Under the pieces are notes generated by a model. That model was given only the letters and a program-made list of their open reading frames with translations, did no database searches and was not told the origin of the DNA. The translations under genes and the position numbers were made by a program. From Gammaproteobacteria bacterium (GTDB taxonomy: Bacteria; Pseudomonadota; Gammaproteobacteria; JACKNK01), in assembly GCA_024234955.1 (NCBI GenBank), contig JACKNK010000001.1, positions 868,001 through 932,000 of the forward strand: 64,000 bases of DNA, written 5' to 3'. This document shows positions 44,856 through 53,415 of this stretch, in pieces. Within the stretch, counting starts at the first letter, position 1; each line of letters opens with the position of its first letter.

Positions 44856-45196
44856 AGCAGCACGCCCTCCAGCGCGACGGTCTCGCCATCGTCGGTGAGC
44901 ACGCGGTAATACAGGTCGAGCACCGCACGGCCCGCCGCGCCGGGCGCGGCAGCCAGGCGCAGCGCCAGCACCTGCGCGCGCGGCTCCCAGCGGTCCAGCG
45001 CGTCGAGGATGGCGGCCTTGGCGTCGGCGATGGTGGCCGGCACCAGGGGCGCGTCGAGCAGGTCGTCCAGGCGCGAGCCGTAGTCACGCGCCAGCGCCTG
45101 CGAGCCGATCGGCGTGGTCAGGATGTCGCGGATGGATTGGGCGAGGTGGTCCTGCCCGGCGAGCGCGCGACCGGTGGCGGCGTCGGTGCCGATCAT
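44852..45196 (-). CDS. W: Baseplate protein W (gp25/lysozyme-like family)
   Basis: A 114-residue protein (P2 gpW has 115) with the gp25-family core: HLAQSIRDILTTPIGSQALARDYGSRLDDLLD near 17-48. It joins the hub and wedge of the baseplate. It overlaps V by 4 bases. Confidence 0.93.
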   Translation of the reverse strand: MIGTDAATGRALAGQDHLAQSIRDILTTPIGSQALARDYGSRLDDLLDAPLVPATIADAKAAILDALDRWEPRAQVLALRLAAAPGAAGRAVLDLYYRVLTDDGETVALEGVLL

Positions 45197-45831
45197 GCGC
45201 CACCGCCCATCAGCTCATCGGGGATGCTGGTCTGGCCGCCGATACCGAGCTCGGCATGGGTGTGATCGTCGTAGATCGCGCGCATGCCGCTCAGGGTGTG
45301 CGGCTCGGTGTCGACGTGGTCGGTGATCTCGCCGACCACGTCGAGGTCGCCGGTGCAGCGCACGGTCTCGGCGTCGAGCACCACGCGCGGGGCGGTGACG
45401 GTCACGTCGGCGCCGGCGGTCACGTCGACCGGGCCGGCGGCGTTGATCGAGGCGCTGCCCGGCAGATCGGCGGTGAGCGCATGGGCGGCGCTGTCGTAGC
45501 GGATCACCGCGCCATCGGGATAGACGGTGCGGTGCTCGCCGGTCTGCTCACTGGGCGCGGCGGTGGCATCGCTGTACAGCGCCGGCAGCACCACGGCCTG
45601 GCCGAGGTCGCCCTGCGGCGCCAGCACGAGCACCTGTTCGCCGACGCTCGGCGCCCACCAGGTCACGGCATCGCCGGCACGATGGGTCAGCCACGGGCGC
45701 GGCGCGGTCGGCTCGCCGGCAATCGCCACGCGGCAGCGCGCGGCGGGCGCGTCCACCTCTGTCACGGTGCCGACGCGCAGCACGTTGGCCAGGCGGCGCT
45801 CCAGCTCTTCGAGGCGGGCCTCAATGCTCAC
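45193..45831 (-). CDS. V: Baseplate spike protein V
   Basis: A 212-residue spike (P2 gpV has 211). An N-terminal OB domain has RVGTVTEVDAPAARCRVAI and GEQVLVLAPQGDLGQAVVLPALY near 65-87. A beta-helix follows with repeated short strands near 120-170. The C-terminal YDDHTHAELGIGG, an HxH motif, is where P2 gpV binds iron at the tip. The spike punctures the outer membrane on contraction. Confidence 0.93.
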   Translation of the reverse strand: MSIEARLEELERRLANVLRVGTVTEVDAPAARCRVAIAGEPTAPRPWLTHRAGDAVTWWAPSVGEQVLVLAPQGDLGQAVVLPALYSDATAAPSEQTGEHRTVYPDGAVIRYDSAAHALTADLPGSASINAAGPVDVTAGADVTVTAPRVVLDAETVRCTGDLDVVGEITDHVDTEPHTLSGMRAIYDDHTHAELGIGGQTSIPDELMGGGA

Positions 45832-46319
45832 GCCGCCTCCTCACCCGCGACCAGCGCGGGATCTTCGCCGTTGGCGGCGACGTAGATGGCGGTGATCGGT
45901 GGGGCGTCGAGGCGGCGCACCAGGCGGCCCTCGAGATCGAGGCGCAGCACGGTGCGCAGGCCGAGGTCGCCGAGGCTGTCGCGCAGATCGCGCGGGGTCA
46001 GGGTGGCGTCGATCGCCACGTCGCCGGGGTCGGCATTGTCGGGCGGCAGCAGCGCCACCGGGGTATCGATCAGGGCAGCCAGAAGCGGCATCAGATCGAG
46101 GGCATCGATCGATTCCTCGTGCAGCACCAGGGCAAGCACGCCGCTCAGGCCGCACACGGCCTGCCATTCGGCGGCATCGCTGAGCACCGGCAGCCCGATG
46201 TTCAGGCCTTCGAGCACCACGGTCAGGTGCTCGCGTTCCCACAGGTCGCCGAGCGCGCTGGCGCAGTGTACCGAGACACGCTCGACGAGCTGGGCGGAGA
46301 CCTGGTCGCGCACACTCAC
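45828..46319 (-). CDS. Phage tail/neck completion protein, unrecognised
   Basis: GTG 46319 overlaps the upstream stop (GTGA) and gives 163 residues; this start fits the pattern of coupled genes here. The protein has no motif I can name with confidence. It has an N-terminal helix (VRDQVSAQLVERVSVHCASALGD) followed by alternating strands. Position between head-completion and gene V matches P2 R/S tail-completion genes or the Gp37-type protein of Mu-like phages. Confidence 0.55.
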   Translation of the reverse strand: MSVRDQVSAQLVERVSVHCASALGDLWEREHLTVVLEGLNIGLPVLSDAAEWQAVCGLSGVLALVLHEESIDALDLMPLLAALIDTPVALLPPDNADPGDVAIDATLTPRDLRDSLGDLGLRTVLRLDLEGRLVRRLDAPPITAIYVAANGEDPALVAGEEAA

Positions 46320-46570
46320 CGGCGCGCCTCCTGCTTGCCGACAGCCACAGCCAGATCGCGCAAGACCTGATTGGTCTCGCCCTGCAAATCCTGGCCACGT
46401 TTGGCGATGGTGTCGCAGGTCTCGCGCCATTCGGCGCGCTCGTCGCGCTGCACGCGCACGAGCCACACAACGAGCACGAACAGGGCAAGGATCACCAGCC
46501 CGAGCGGGCCGGCGTATTCGGCCCATACGCTCGCGGAGCCGGTGGCAGCGGATACGGTGATCGGGTCCAT
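46316..46570 (-). CDS. Small membrane protein with one transmembrane helix and charged C-terminal helix
   Basis: 84 residues. A hydrophobic span lies at about 21-42 (GPLGLVILALFVLVVWLVRV), followed by a charged, probably coiled-coil tail. Such proteins in phages can be holin- or spanin-like, but this one lies among virion genes rather than beside the endolysin. Function unknown. It is coupled by overlaps on both sides. Confidence 0.6.
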   Translation of the reverse strand: MDPITVSAATGSASVWAEYAGPLGLVILALFVLVVWLVRVQRDERAEWRETCDTIAKRGQDLQGETNQVLRDLAVAVGKQEARR

Positions 46571-46974
46571 TAGATCGCCTCCATGCCGATCGGCAGGCCG
46601 ACCTGGGTGTCATCGTCGGGGTCGTCGAGCGCGGTCACCAGGCGGGCGACCAGCTCGTCGTAACGGGTGGCGAGGCGACGCACGGCGGCGTCGACCTCGT
46701 CGGGATTCAGAAAGGCCAGGTCGAGGGACTCGACCAGGCGCGCCACCTTGGCCGCGCCGTGCAGGCTGAAGGTGTGCAGGTGCGGCAGGGCCGAGGCGAG
46801 CGCACGGCAGTGCAGGGCCTCGTCCCAGTCAGCAGAATCAGTAGGGGCCGATTCGGCCCCCGTGTCGTGCAGCAGGTCGCGCAGCGCGGCACCGATATGC
46901 ACATCGAGAAAACCTCCCGGCACGTCCGCCGGGAGGTTTGCCCAAGTGCGCAGGGTGTCTGCGGTGACGGCCAT
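46570..46974 (-). CDS. Probable head completion / head-tail connector protein
   Basis: 134 residues, mostly helical (ALHCRALASALPHLHTF, VDAAVRRLATRYDELVARLV). It lies 9 bases after the capsid gene, in the position of P2 gene L. No diagnostic motif was recognised, so the call is positional. A 12-bp hairpin lies inside its first 22 codons. Confidence 0.55.
   Translation of the reverse strand: MAVTADTLRTWANLPADVPGGFLDVHIGAALRDLLHDTGAESAPTDSADWDEALHCRALASALPHLHTFSLHGAAKVARLVESLDLAFLNPDEVDAAVRRLATRYDELVARLVTALDDPDDDTQVGLPIGMEAI
46910..46939 (-). terminator. Perfect 12-bp hairpin followed by TTTTC, just after the capsid gene
   Basis: 46910-46921 pairs perfectly with 46928-46939 around a 6-base loop. 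Read on the minus strand, the 3' arm ends in GGTTTTC. It lies about 45 bases downstream of the capsid stop but inside the next open frame, so it looks like an attenuator or partial terminator within a coding sequence. Confidence 0.55.
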
Positions 46975-46983
46975 GGCGGCGGC

Positions 46984-48399
46984 TTACGCGCCCGCGTACC
47001 AGTTGCCGGTGGCGTCGGCGATGACCGCGTAATCCGGCATGCGAACCGCGTAGTCGTTCGCCTGGTCGATCACAATGGTGGTCGCGCGCTCCACGCCGTC
47101 CCAGTTGCTCGACCGCTCCACGGTCTGATGCTGGCCCATGTAGAGGTTCTTCGGCGGGGTGTAAACCACCACGCCCTGCGGCAGGTACGGGTCGGGATTG
47201 ATGGTCTGGCGCATGAACCCGGCGCCATCCGAGGTGGCCAGCACCGCCGAGCCGGTCACGTGCTTGCCCAGCTCCAGGTTGTAGCTGTCGGCATCGTCCG
47301 GGTGCATGAAGAACTCGGCGGTGGGGCGGATCAGCGGATTGCTAGCCGCGCGCACCTGCGCGAGCACATCCACCCAGCCGACCAGCACGCCGCCGGCCAG
47401 GTTGCGCAGGGCCGAGGCCTCCAGCACGCCAGAGCCGTCCGACCCGGTGGCGTTGGCCACGCTCACCAGCGCCGCCGCATTGGCGTTGCCGGCCACGGCG
47501 GCGATCAGTTGCGCGCCGGTGGTGGTGATGTCGCCGCCGCCGTCGGTGGCGAGACTGACGAACAGGGACTTGCCCGAGACCGTGATGGCGAGCGCGGAAC
47601 CGTTCGCCGCCGGGTCGAGCAGCGCGACCGCGACGCCGTTGCCGGGGCTGCCGGTCTCGACCGCCGTCCACACCAGGGCGGTGTCGTTCGCGACCACGCC
47701 GGTGGTCAGGGTGGCGGTGCTGGTGGCGCCGGGCTCGATCACGGTCTTGCGCGCGGCGGCGCTGTCCGCGAGGACCTGGAGCCAGCCCTTGTTCAGGGTC
47801 AGGAAGCCGTCGGAATTGTCGTCGGCGGTGCCGTTCCAGCCCAGATCGTTCAAGTCGTTGCCGAAGATGGTGTTCAGCATGGCGCGGATCAGCGGCACGA
47901 TCTGCGGGTTGTCCGCGTTGTCGCGCAGGAAGCTGAGCGGCAGCTTGGCGAAGAGCTGCGCAGGCAGTACGTGCAGGGTGCCGCCCTTCTGGCTGACCCC
48001 GGTGAAGGTGGTCGGCTTGCTGCCCTCGGCGACGCGCTGAAGCTGGCGCGGCACCATGTCGAGCACCGGGATGTCCTTTTTCAGGCGCGCGGTCTGCTCG
48101 GTCATGACCTTGCCGAGGGTGGCATTGGCGGCCACCACGGCGTTGAACATCTGCGCGGATTCCTGCGGGCGCAGGGTGCCACCGATACGGATGTCCTCGG
48201 GCGCGATGATGCCCTTGGCGACGGCGACGAACTGCACCATCGCCGGTTCGCGCTGAACCTGGCCGATGGATTTGCAGACCTTCAGGCGGTTCTCGATGGC
48301 GGCGAGCTGGCGCGCGTCGGCGTCCAGATCACCGGATTTCTGCACCTGCGCGAGCGCGGCGGCGATAGCGGCGGCGAGCTTGGTCGGGTCCATGATCAC
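46984..48399 (-). CDS. N: Major capsid protein (P2 gpN-like) with inserted domain
   Basis: 471 residues. An N-terminal scaffold-contact region (LAAAIAAALAQVQ, EPAMVQFVAVAKG) leads to RLKKDIPVLDMVPRQLQRVAEG near 105-125, LFAKLPLSFLRDNAD, and a C-terminal IDQANDYAVRMPDYAVI. All suit the P2 N family. Residues about 222-335 form a Thr/Ala/Gly/Val-rich insert with GSPGNGVAVALLDPAANG and AITVSGKSLFVSLATDGGG. That domain is seen as an add-on in phage head and tail proteins. Without it the length (about 357) equals P2 gpN. It is likely a capsomer decoration. Confidence 0.88.
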   Translation of the reverse strand: MIMDPTKLAAAIAAALAQVQKSGDLDADARQLAAIENRLKVCKSIGQVQREPAMVQFVAVAKGIIAPEDIRIGGTLRPQESAQMFNAVVAANATLGKVMTEQTARLKKDIPVLDMVPRQLQRVAEGSKPTTFTGVSQKGGTLHVLPAQLFAKLPLSFLRDNADNPQIVPLIRAMLNTIFGNDLNDLGWNGTADDNSDGFLTLNKGWLQVLADSAAARKTVIEPGATSTATLTTGVVANDTALVWTAVETGSPGNGVAVALLDPAANGSALAITVSGKSLFVSLATDGGGDITTTGAQLIAAVAGNANAAALVSVANATGSDGSGVLEASALRNLAGGVLVGWVDVLAQVRAASNPLIRPTAEFFMHPDDADSYNLELGKHVTGSAVLATSDGAGFMRQTINPDPYLPQGVVVYTPPKNLYMGQHQTVERSSNWDGVERATTIVIDQANDYAVRMPDYAVIADATGNWYAGA

Positions 48400-49298
48400 A
48401 CCCCCAGGGCCGGGTCGTAGGTCGGGCGGTCATCGGACAAACCGCCTTCGCCCGCGCCCTTGGTCAGAGCGTCGGTCAGCGCGGCCTTGACCTCGCCGAG
48501 CAAGCTGGTGCGCAGGCCGTCGAAGTCGGCCTTGGTCAGCGCATCGGCGCCTGCCGGGGCGCCCGATTGCGCCCCGGCATTGCCGCTCGCGCCGTTGCCG
48601 GCGCTCTCGCTCCCCTGGTCATTCTTGGCGACGCCCGCCTCCGCGAGCGCCTTCTTGACCGCGTCGGTCGCAGCCGATGCAGCGGCCTCGCCGGCGATCC
48701 GGCGAACGTCGTCTTCGTTCATTTCGTTGCCCCTCAGGCTGTTGATGAATCGCGAAAACCAGCCTGGCGGCTGGTCGTCCTTGCTCACCCCGGCGGTGCC
48801 GCCGAGCTGTTCGGTTTCGGCCATGCCGGCCAGGGACAGGCCGGCGAGCTCACCGCTCTTGAGCCGGCGCCACAGAGCCGGGTCGCCGATCTGGATACCC
48901 ACCGCCCACGCACCCTCGGGCTGGTCGCCGAACAGCGGATCGCCCTTGCGGACAATCCATGACTCGGCGACAAACGCGGCCTCGCGGGAGAAGCTGTGCT
49001 GCGCGTCCACGTTCTCGGTACGCGCCTGGCGCATGAAGCGGTTCGCGGCCCGGAGAATCACCTCGGTATTCGCTGTGTCGCCCTGAGAATCCACCTCGCC
49101 GGGGGCGTAGACGATGCCGTAGGCGCGCATCTGCTCGTCGTCGGTCTTGACGATCGCAAAGGTGTGCACGCGCTTGCCCTCGGCGCTCTTCAGCACCAGT
49201 GGCTTGCCGTTTGCGGGGCGATCAACCAGCGAGATGAACTCCACGTCGAGGTCGACGAGAGCGCGCTGGGCGTTGGGCGGATTGGTGGCCGTGGTCAT
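48396..49298 (-). CDS. O: Prohead protease / scaffold (XkdF-like serine protease domain)
   Basis: I use ATG 49298 (MTTATNPPNAQRA), giving 300 residues; ATG 49331 is possible. The domain at about 15-170 resembles XkdF-type putative prohead proteases: LVDLDVEFISLVDRPANGKPLVLK, GIVYAPGEVDSQGDTA near 70, and DAQHSFSREAAFVAESWIVRKGD near 105-127 with candidate catalytic His and Ser. The remainder is helical, charged and low-complexity, as expected for a scaffold like P2 gpO. It overlaps the capsid start and is the first gene of the minus-strand late operon. Confidence 0.83.
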   Translation of the reverse strand: MTTATNPPNAQRALVDLDVEFISLVDRPANGKPLVLKSAEGKRVHTFAIVKTDDEQMRAYGIVYAPGEVDSQGDTANTEVILRAANRFMRQARTENVDAQHSFSREAAFVAESWIVRKGDPLFGDQPEGAWAVGIQIGDPALWRRLKSGELAGLSLAGMAETEQLGGTAGVSKDDQPPGWFSRFINSLRGNEMNEDDVRRIAGEAAASAATDAVKKALAEAGVAKNDQGSESAGNGASGNAGAQSGAPAGADALTKADFDGLRTSLLGEVKAALTDALTKGAGEGGLSDDRPTYDPALGV

Positions 49299-49420
49299 GC
49301 CCGTGGATATACACGGGGGAAAATTCGCCATACAGGCCGCGCCGGGCGGATTTCCCATATATAGGATATTCACCCGTTGAAGACCCACAACATGCGGTGG
49401 TCGCTGCGCATGATTGGCGC
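49299..49420. promoter_or_regulatory. Divergent late promoter region between O-like and Q-like genes
   Basis: 122 bases separating the two late operons, as between P2 O and Q. An AT-rich core (CATATATAGGATATT, 49356-49370) could serve as a -10 on either strand. GTTG-N8-CAAC (49376-49391) is a small inverted repeat. No established activator site was recognised. Confidence 0.5.
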
Positions 49421-50623
49421 ATGAGCGACCCCGAATCCCCGTGCACCGCCTCTGCCGAGGTGTGGAAATCCGAACTGCCGTCCCTGCTCGTCTCGTCGAG
49501 CGTGGGCATCGACGGTGAACTGTTCTGGCCCATCGATCCGCTGGCGCTGCTGCGGCTCTACCTGACCTCGCCCGAGCACTGCCGGGCGATCCACATCAAG
49601 ACCGCCGGCGCCTACGGCCTCGGCCTCCGCTGCGAGCGCGACACCGACCAGGCGCGCCTCGACGACGTGACCGTAGACGGTACGGCGGCGCTGTTCACCG
49701 ACCTCGGAGTGGACGAAGAGACCTACGGCAACTGCTGGCTGGAGACCGTGCGCGACGCACGCGGCAAGCTGCTGCGTCTGAACCGCCTGCCGGCGGTGAC
49801 CATGATCCGCCTGACCGGCGATCGCGCCCTGCAACGCATCTACGAGGGCGACGCCGAGAAGCGCACCGCCTTTTCGGCCAACCAGACCAAGCACCTGCGC
49901 CCAAGCTGCCCCGGTGGCGGCTACTACGCCTACCCGAGCTGGATCGGCGCGAACGGCATGATGGCGCTGGCGCGCGCCGCCACCGACTTCAACGCCGCCT
50001 TCTTCGACAACCACGCCATGCCCGAGCATGTCGTGATCACCAAAGGGTTCGAGCTGACGGCGGCGCAGAAGGAGGCGACCAAGCAGTTTTTCCGGGGCGA
50101 ATTCAAAGGCCTGGAGAACGCGCACCGCACGCTCTATCTGCACCTGCCCGAGGCCGAGCATTCGGTCGAATTCAAGCGCATCACCGCCGAGCTGAAGGAT
50201 GCCGATTTCCTCAAGCTGCTGGACGCCGCGCGCGACCGCATGCCCATCGCCCACGGCGTGCCGCCGCGCATGTTGGGCATCGTCTCCGCCGGCTCGCTGG
50301 GCGGTGGCGGCGAGGTGACCGGGCAGCTCCACCTGTTCGAGCTGCTGACCCTGCGCCCGATGCGCGCCCGGATGCTCCAGCAGCTCGCGCCGCTGCTTCG
50401 CGACCTGGGCATCGACCCGCGCGGCGTGCAGTTCGAGGGCGTCGACCTGACCCCGCCGGACGTGGATTCCTCGCAGATCGCCAATTGGGTCGCGGCGGGC
50501 GTGCTGACCGCCGACGAGGCCCGCCAATGGATCGGCCAGGATGGCCCGGCGCCGGGCGGCCTGACCAAGGCCGACGAGGACGCGCGCATGCGGCTGATGC
50601 TGAAGGCGTGGGCGCGGTCGTGA
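49421..50623 (+). CDS. Q: Phage portal protein (P2 gpQ / PBSX-type)
   Basis: Start ATG 49421 gives 400 residues. Recognisable portal features are FWPIDPLALLRLYLTSPEHCRAIHIKTAGAYG near 40-70, LLRLNRLPAVTMIRL near 120, GYYAYPSWIGANGMM near 165, and GVPPRMLGIVSAGSLGGGGEVTGQLHLFELLTLRPMRARM near 280-320. It forms the dodecameric ring at the packaging vertex. It is the first plus-strand late gene and its stop overlaps a GTG (GTGA). Confidence 0.93.
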   Translation: MSDPESPCTASAEVWKSELPSLLVSSSVGIDGELFWPIDPLALLRLYLTSPEHCRAIHIKTAGAYGLGLRCERDTDQARLDDVTVDGTAALFTDLGVDEETYGNCWLETVRDARGKLLRLNRLPAVTMIRLTGDRALQRIYEGDAEKRTAFSANQTKHLRPSCPGGGYYAYPSWIGANGMMALARAATDFNAAFFDNHAMPEHVVITKGFELTAAQKEATKQFFRGEFKGLENAHRTLYLHLPEAEHSVEFKRITAELKDADFLKLLDAARDRMPIAHGVPPRMLGIVSAGSLGGGGEVTGQLHLFELLTLRPMRARMLQQLAPLLRDLGIDPRGVQFEGVDLTPPDVDSSQIANWVAAGVLTADEARQWIGQDGPAPGGLTKADEDARMRLMLKAWARS

Positions 50624-50958
50624 GTACGACGCACAGCGAGCGGTACCGATATCGCGTGGCGTGGAATCCGTCGCCGATGACCTGGCGTGAGCGCTTGGGC
50701 GCTCGCCTGCGCAAGTGGGCGCAACGACTGGACGGATTTTCGTCGGTCGCGATCGATATTCGCACGTCACATCCGATCTTCACGGCGTCCGCTCTGCGGG
50801 ATTCGTTCCACACCCTGGATCGCAACGTCTGCGCCGATGCCCGGCGTGTTCCGCTACGCGCCCATGGCCGGCGGGGCGAAACAGCACATCGCCGGCAAGC
50901 CGCTGCCGCTGATGGAGGCGCTGATGCCGCTGTGTCCCGAGGGCGGTCTGGTGCTTGA
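50620..50958 (+). pseudogene. Small unknown frame, apparently recombined with a methyltransferase remnant
   Basis: GTG 50620 overlaps the portal stop. The first about 68 codons look protein-like (SPMTWRERLGARLRKWAQRLDG, then VAIDIRTSHP). From about 50830 the frame runs antiphase to a DNA methyltransferase tail that is clearly coded in another frame. The natural 3' end of this small gene has therefore probably been lost at a recombination joint. Function unknown. Confidence 0.45.
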
Positions 50959-51103
50959 CCCGTTCGCTGGCTCCGGCACCACCGGGCTCGCGGCGCTCAA
51001 CACCGGGCGGCGCTTCCTCGGCTGCGAGCTAGGCGCGGACTATCACACCATCGCCTGCCGGCGGCTCGCCGAGCAGCCAGCGCAGGCCAAGCTCGCCCTA
51101 TGA
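50837..51103 (+). pseudogene. C-terminal remnant of a DNA (N4-cytosine/N6-adenine) methyltransferase
   Basis: 88 codons from ATG 50837 encode KPLPLMEALMPLCPEGGLVLDPFAGSGTTGLAALNTGRRFLGCEL and a short tail. This is the SAM-binding motif DPFAGSGTT and following FxGCEL of permuted (beta-class) DNA methyltransferases. The catalytic (D/N/S)PP(Y/W) and N-terminal half are missing, and upstream sequence is unrelated. It is a fragment that should be inactive on its own. Confidence 0.8.
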
Positions 51104-51294
51104 GCGCGCCGCTCCCGCCCGAGGAGGAGGCGCGCCGCCACCACCTGGCCCGCTATCTCGCGGGTCGGTCGCCGTCTGGGGCCGCCGTGCCGCGCGATGT
51201 GCGCGCGGCCATGTACCGACGCATGAAGCGCACCCGCCCCGGCCTGATCGCCGATCTCGACCGCCGCATCGCGGCGATGGGTGGGCGCTCGTGA
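51100..51294 (+). CDS. Small hypothetical phage protein
   Basis: 64 residues, basic and helical (EEEARRHHLARYLAG, VRAAMYRRMKRTRPGLIADLDRRIAAM). It starts with ATGA over the methyltransferase remnant stop and ends with TGATG before the next gene. Function unknown; it resembles the small genes often found between portal and terminase genes. Confidence 0.6.
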   Translation: MSAPLPPEEEARRHHLARYLAGRSPSGAAVPRDVRAAMYRRMKRTRPGLIADLDRRIAAMGGRS

Positions 51295-51620
51295 TGGCGC
51301 GCGACCTGCGCCGCGACGCGGTGAGCTATGAGGCCACGATCTCGCGCAGTAGCGCCTCGCTGGCGCGCCTCGGTGATCTGCAGGTGACCGGGCGCATGAC
51401 CCTGCTCGACAGCTACGCGCAGGACCGGCAGAGCGCCGTGCTGATGCTTCAGGTGAGCGCCGCGCGCGAGGACGAGGTGCGCGCGGCGCTGAAACCGATC
51501 CGCTGGCGCTACGTGTCGCCGACGCGCTTCGAGCGCGGCACGCTGCGCGCGCTGTATGCCTCGCCCGCCGATGAGCTGATTGCGCGCGTGGCGCGCACGG
51601 TGCCGGGGATCGAGCGGTGA
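51294..51620 (+). CDS. Hypothetical phage protein
   Basis: 108 residues from ATG 51294 (GTG 51291 is also possible). No motif recognised. The protein is Arg-rich with a strand-helix pattern, for example ISRSSASLARLGDLQVTGRMTLLDSYAQDRQSAVL. Coupled to its neighbours by overlaps. Confidence 0.55.
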   Translation: MARDLRRDAVSYEATISRSSASLARLGDLQVTGRMTLLDSYAQDRQSAVLMLQVSAAREDEVRAALKPIRWRYVSPTRFERGTLRALYASPADELIARVARTVPGIER

Positions 51621-51781
51621 GCCGCTGCGACCATCCGCAAGCCTGGTTCGAAGAAGGCCAGACCGCCGGGGCGGCGGGCGCGGGCCGCGAGGTCGACCGG
51701 GTGCACCGCGAGCCGCGCGACCCGCGTCACGAGCTGGTCGGGCGCGTCGCGCTGGCGCATCTGCGTGAGGTGCTGCGCTGA
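51617..51781 (+). CDS. Small hypothetical phage protein
   Basis: 54 residues from GTG 51617, overlapping the previous stop (GTGA), and ending TGATG into the terminase start. It is hydrophilic, with His and Arg near the centre. The tight overlaps are the main support for it being a gene. Confidence 0.5.
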   Translation: MSRCDHPQAWFEEGQTAGAAGAGREVDRVHREPRDPRHELVGRVALAHLREVLR

Positions 51782-53415
51782 TGGCCGCCAAGACTGACGC
51801 CGCCCCGCGCCGGGGCCGCCCGCGCATCTACGACGAGGCGACCCGCGATCAGGCACGCGAGGCGCTGCTCTCCGGCGATACGCCCGAGGAGATCGCGCAG
51901 CGCATCGGATGCAGCAGCCGCACCGTGCGCGGCTGGGCGAAGGCCGGCGGGTGGTACCGCATGCTGGTCGAGCGGCGCAATTCACTCGCGCAGCTCGATA
52001 GCGAGATCAGCCGGTTGACCGGGCAACGCAGCACCAACGCCAGCGCCGACCGCCTGGCGAAGTTGACCAAGGCCCGCGATCGCCTGGCCAAGCAGCAGCC
52101 CAAGCCCAAGCCGCGCCCGACCGTGCGCCAGGCGGTGAGCGCGGAGCTGATGGATTTCGTGCTGTCCGAGGCCTACGGCTTGTACAGCTATCAGCGCGAG
52201 GTGGTCGAGTCCGAGGACCGGTTCCGCCATATCCGCAAGTCGCGCCAGATCGGGTTTTCCTACCTGCTCGGCCTTCTGGTCGTGCTCGGCGCCACCGCCG
52301 GGCGCAATCAGTTGGTGGTGTCCGCGTCGGAGAATCAGGCGCACATCGTGCTGGCCTACGCGCGCCAGCACATGGCGCGGCTGGGGATCGTGCCCACCGA
52401 CGACACCGCCAATTGCATCACGATCAACGGCGTCGACATCCGCGTCCTGTCGACCAACTGGCGCACCGCGCAGGGCTTCCACGGCGATGTGTGGTTCGAT
52501 GAATTCGCGTGGCTGCGCCCCAAGCATCAAAAGATGATCTGGGGCGCGCTGGTGCCGTCGATCACCGCCGTGGGCGGGCGTGTGACCATCAGCACCACGC
52601 CATTCCTGCCGGCGACCCTGGATTGGGAGATCGCCGAGAACCACAAGGGCCGGTGGGGGCAGTTCGCGCGCTGGAAGATCACCATCCACGACGCGATCGC
52701 GCAGGGTATGCCGCTGCCGGGCGGCATCGACGAACTGCGCGGGCTGTTCGACGCCGACACCTGGGCGATGTTCTACCTGTGCGAGTACGCCGAGGGCGGC
52801 GATTCGCTGCTGTCCTGGCAGGCGCTGCACGACCTCACGGTGCCGGACGTGTCCGCGCTGCGTGTCGGTCGCCTGCGCGCCGGCATGGACATTGGTCGCA
52901 CCGGCCACCGCACGGCGATCGCGCTGCTCGGGCAGGAGCGCGACCGGGTGACCGATGGGTTTACGGATCGCTTCGTGCTCTCCCAGCACTGGCTCGAGCA
53001 GAACATGCCGTTCGCGGCACAACGGGCCTTGGCGCTGGAGATCGACCAGCGTCACGAGATCCGCGAGTGGCGCATCGATCGCACCGGCCTCGGGATGCAG
53101 CTCGCCGAGGAGCTGAGCCGCGACCTCAGCCCGCGCGCCATCGGCGTGCACTTCGACGCCGGCAAGAAACAGCGCATGGCGCTGGGTTTGCTGAAGCTGG
53201 TCGAGGACAAGCGCCTGGTGTTGCCAAACGATCCCGACGTGCTGGCCTCGCTGCATTCGGTCAAGAAGATCGTCAGCGGCAACGGCCTGCGCTACGACGC
53301 GCCGAGCGATGAGACCGGCCACGGCGACTTGTTCTGGGCGCTCGCCATGCTCACCGATGGCGCGCGCCACGGTGCGACGCCGGGCGGCGGCGCCGTGGTC
53401 GAGGTCTGGAACTGA
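51781..53415 (+). CDS. P: Terminase large subunit with N-terminal HTH (P2 gpP / Mu gp28-like)
   Basis: 544 residues. Residues 15-60 form a helix-turn-helix (TPEEIAQRIGCSSRTVRGWAKAGGW). The ATPase domain follows: KSRQIGFSYLLG near 155 (Walker A-like), NWRTAQGFHGDVWFDEFAW near 222-242 (Walker B DVWFDE), TISTTPF near 262. The nuclease domain begins at RAGMDIGRTGHRTAIALLG near 362 and ends with ETGHGDLFWALAM. It packages DNA through the portal. No separate small terminase gene is seen; the fused HTH may substitute. Confidence 0.92.
   Translation: MAAKTDAAPRRGRPRIYDEATRDQAREALLSGDTPEEIAQRIGCSSRTVRGWAKAGGWYRMLVERRNSLAQLDSEISRLTGQRSTNASADRLAKLTKARDRLAKQQPKPKPRPTVRQAVSAELMDFVLSEAYGLYSYQREVVESEDRFRHIRKSRQIGFSYLLGLLVVLGATAGRNQLVVSASENQAHIVLAYARQHMARLGIVPTDDTANCITINGVDIRVLSTNWRTAQGFHGDVWFDEFAWLRPKHQKMIWGALVPSITAVGGRVTISTTPFLPATLDWEIAENHKGRWGQFARWKITIHDAIAQGMPLPGGIDELRGLFDADTWAMFYLCEYAEGGDSLLSWQALHDLTVPDVSALRVGRLRAGMDIGRTGHRTAIALLGQERDRVTDGFTDRFVLSQHWLEQNMPFAAQRALALEIDQRHEIREWRIDRTGLGMQLAEELSRDLSPRAIGVHFDAGKKQRMALGLLKLVEDKRLVLPNDPDVLASLHSVKKIVSGNGLRYDAPSDETGHGDLFWALAMLTDGARHGATPGGGAVVEVWN

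Noticed and set aside
49376..49391. GTTG-N8-CAAC as a P2 Ogr-type activator site
   Set aside because: Ogr sites have TGT-N12-ACA spacing; this repeat is too short and too closely spaced, and no ogr gene is seen.
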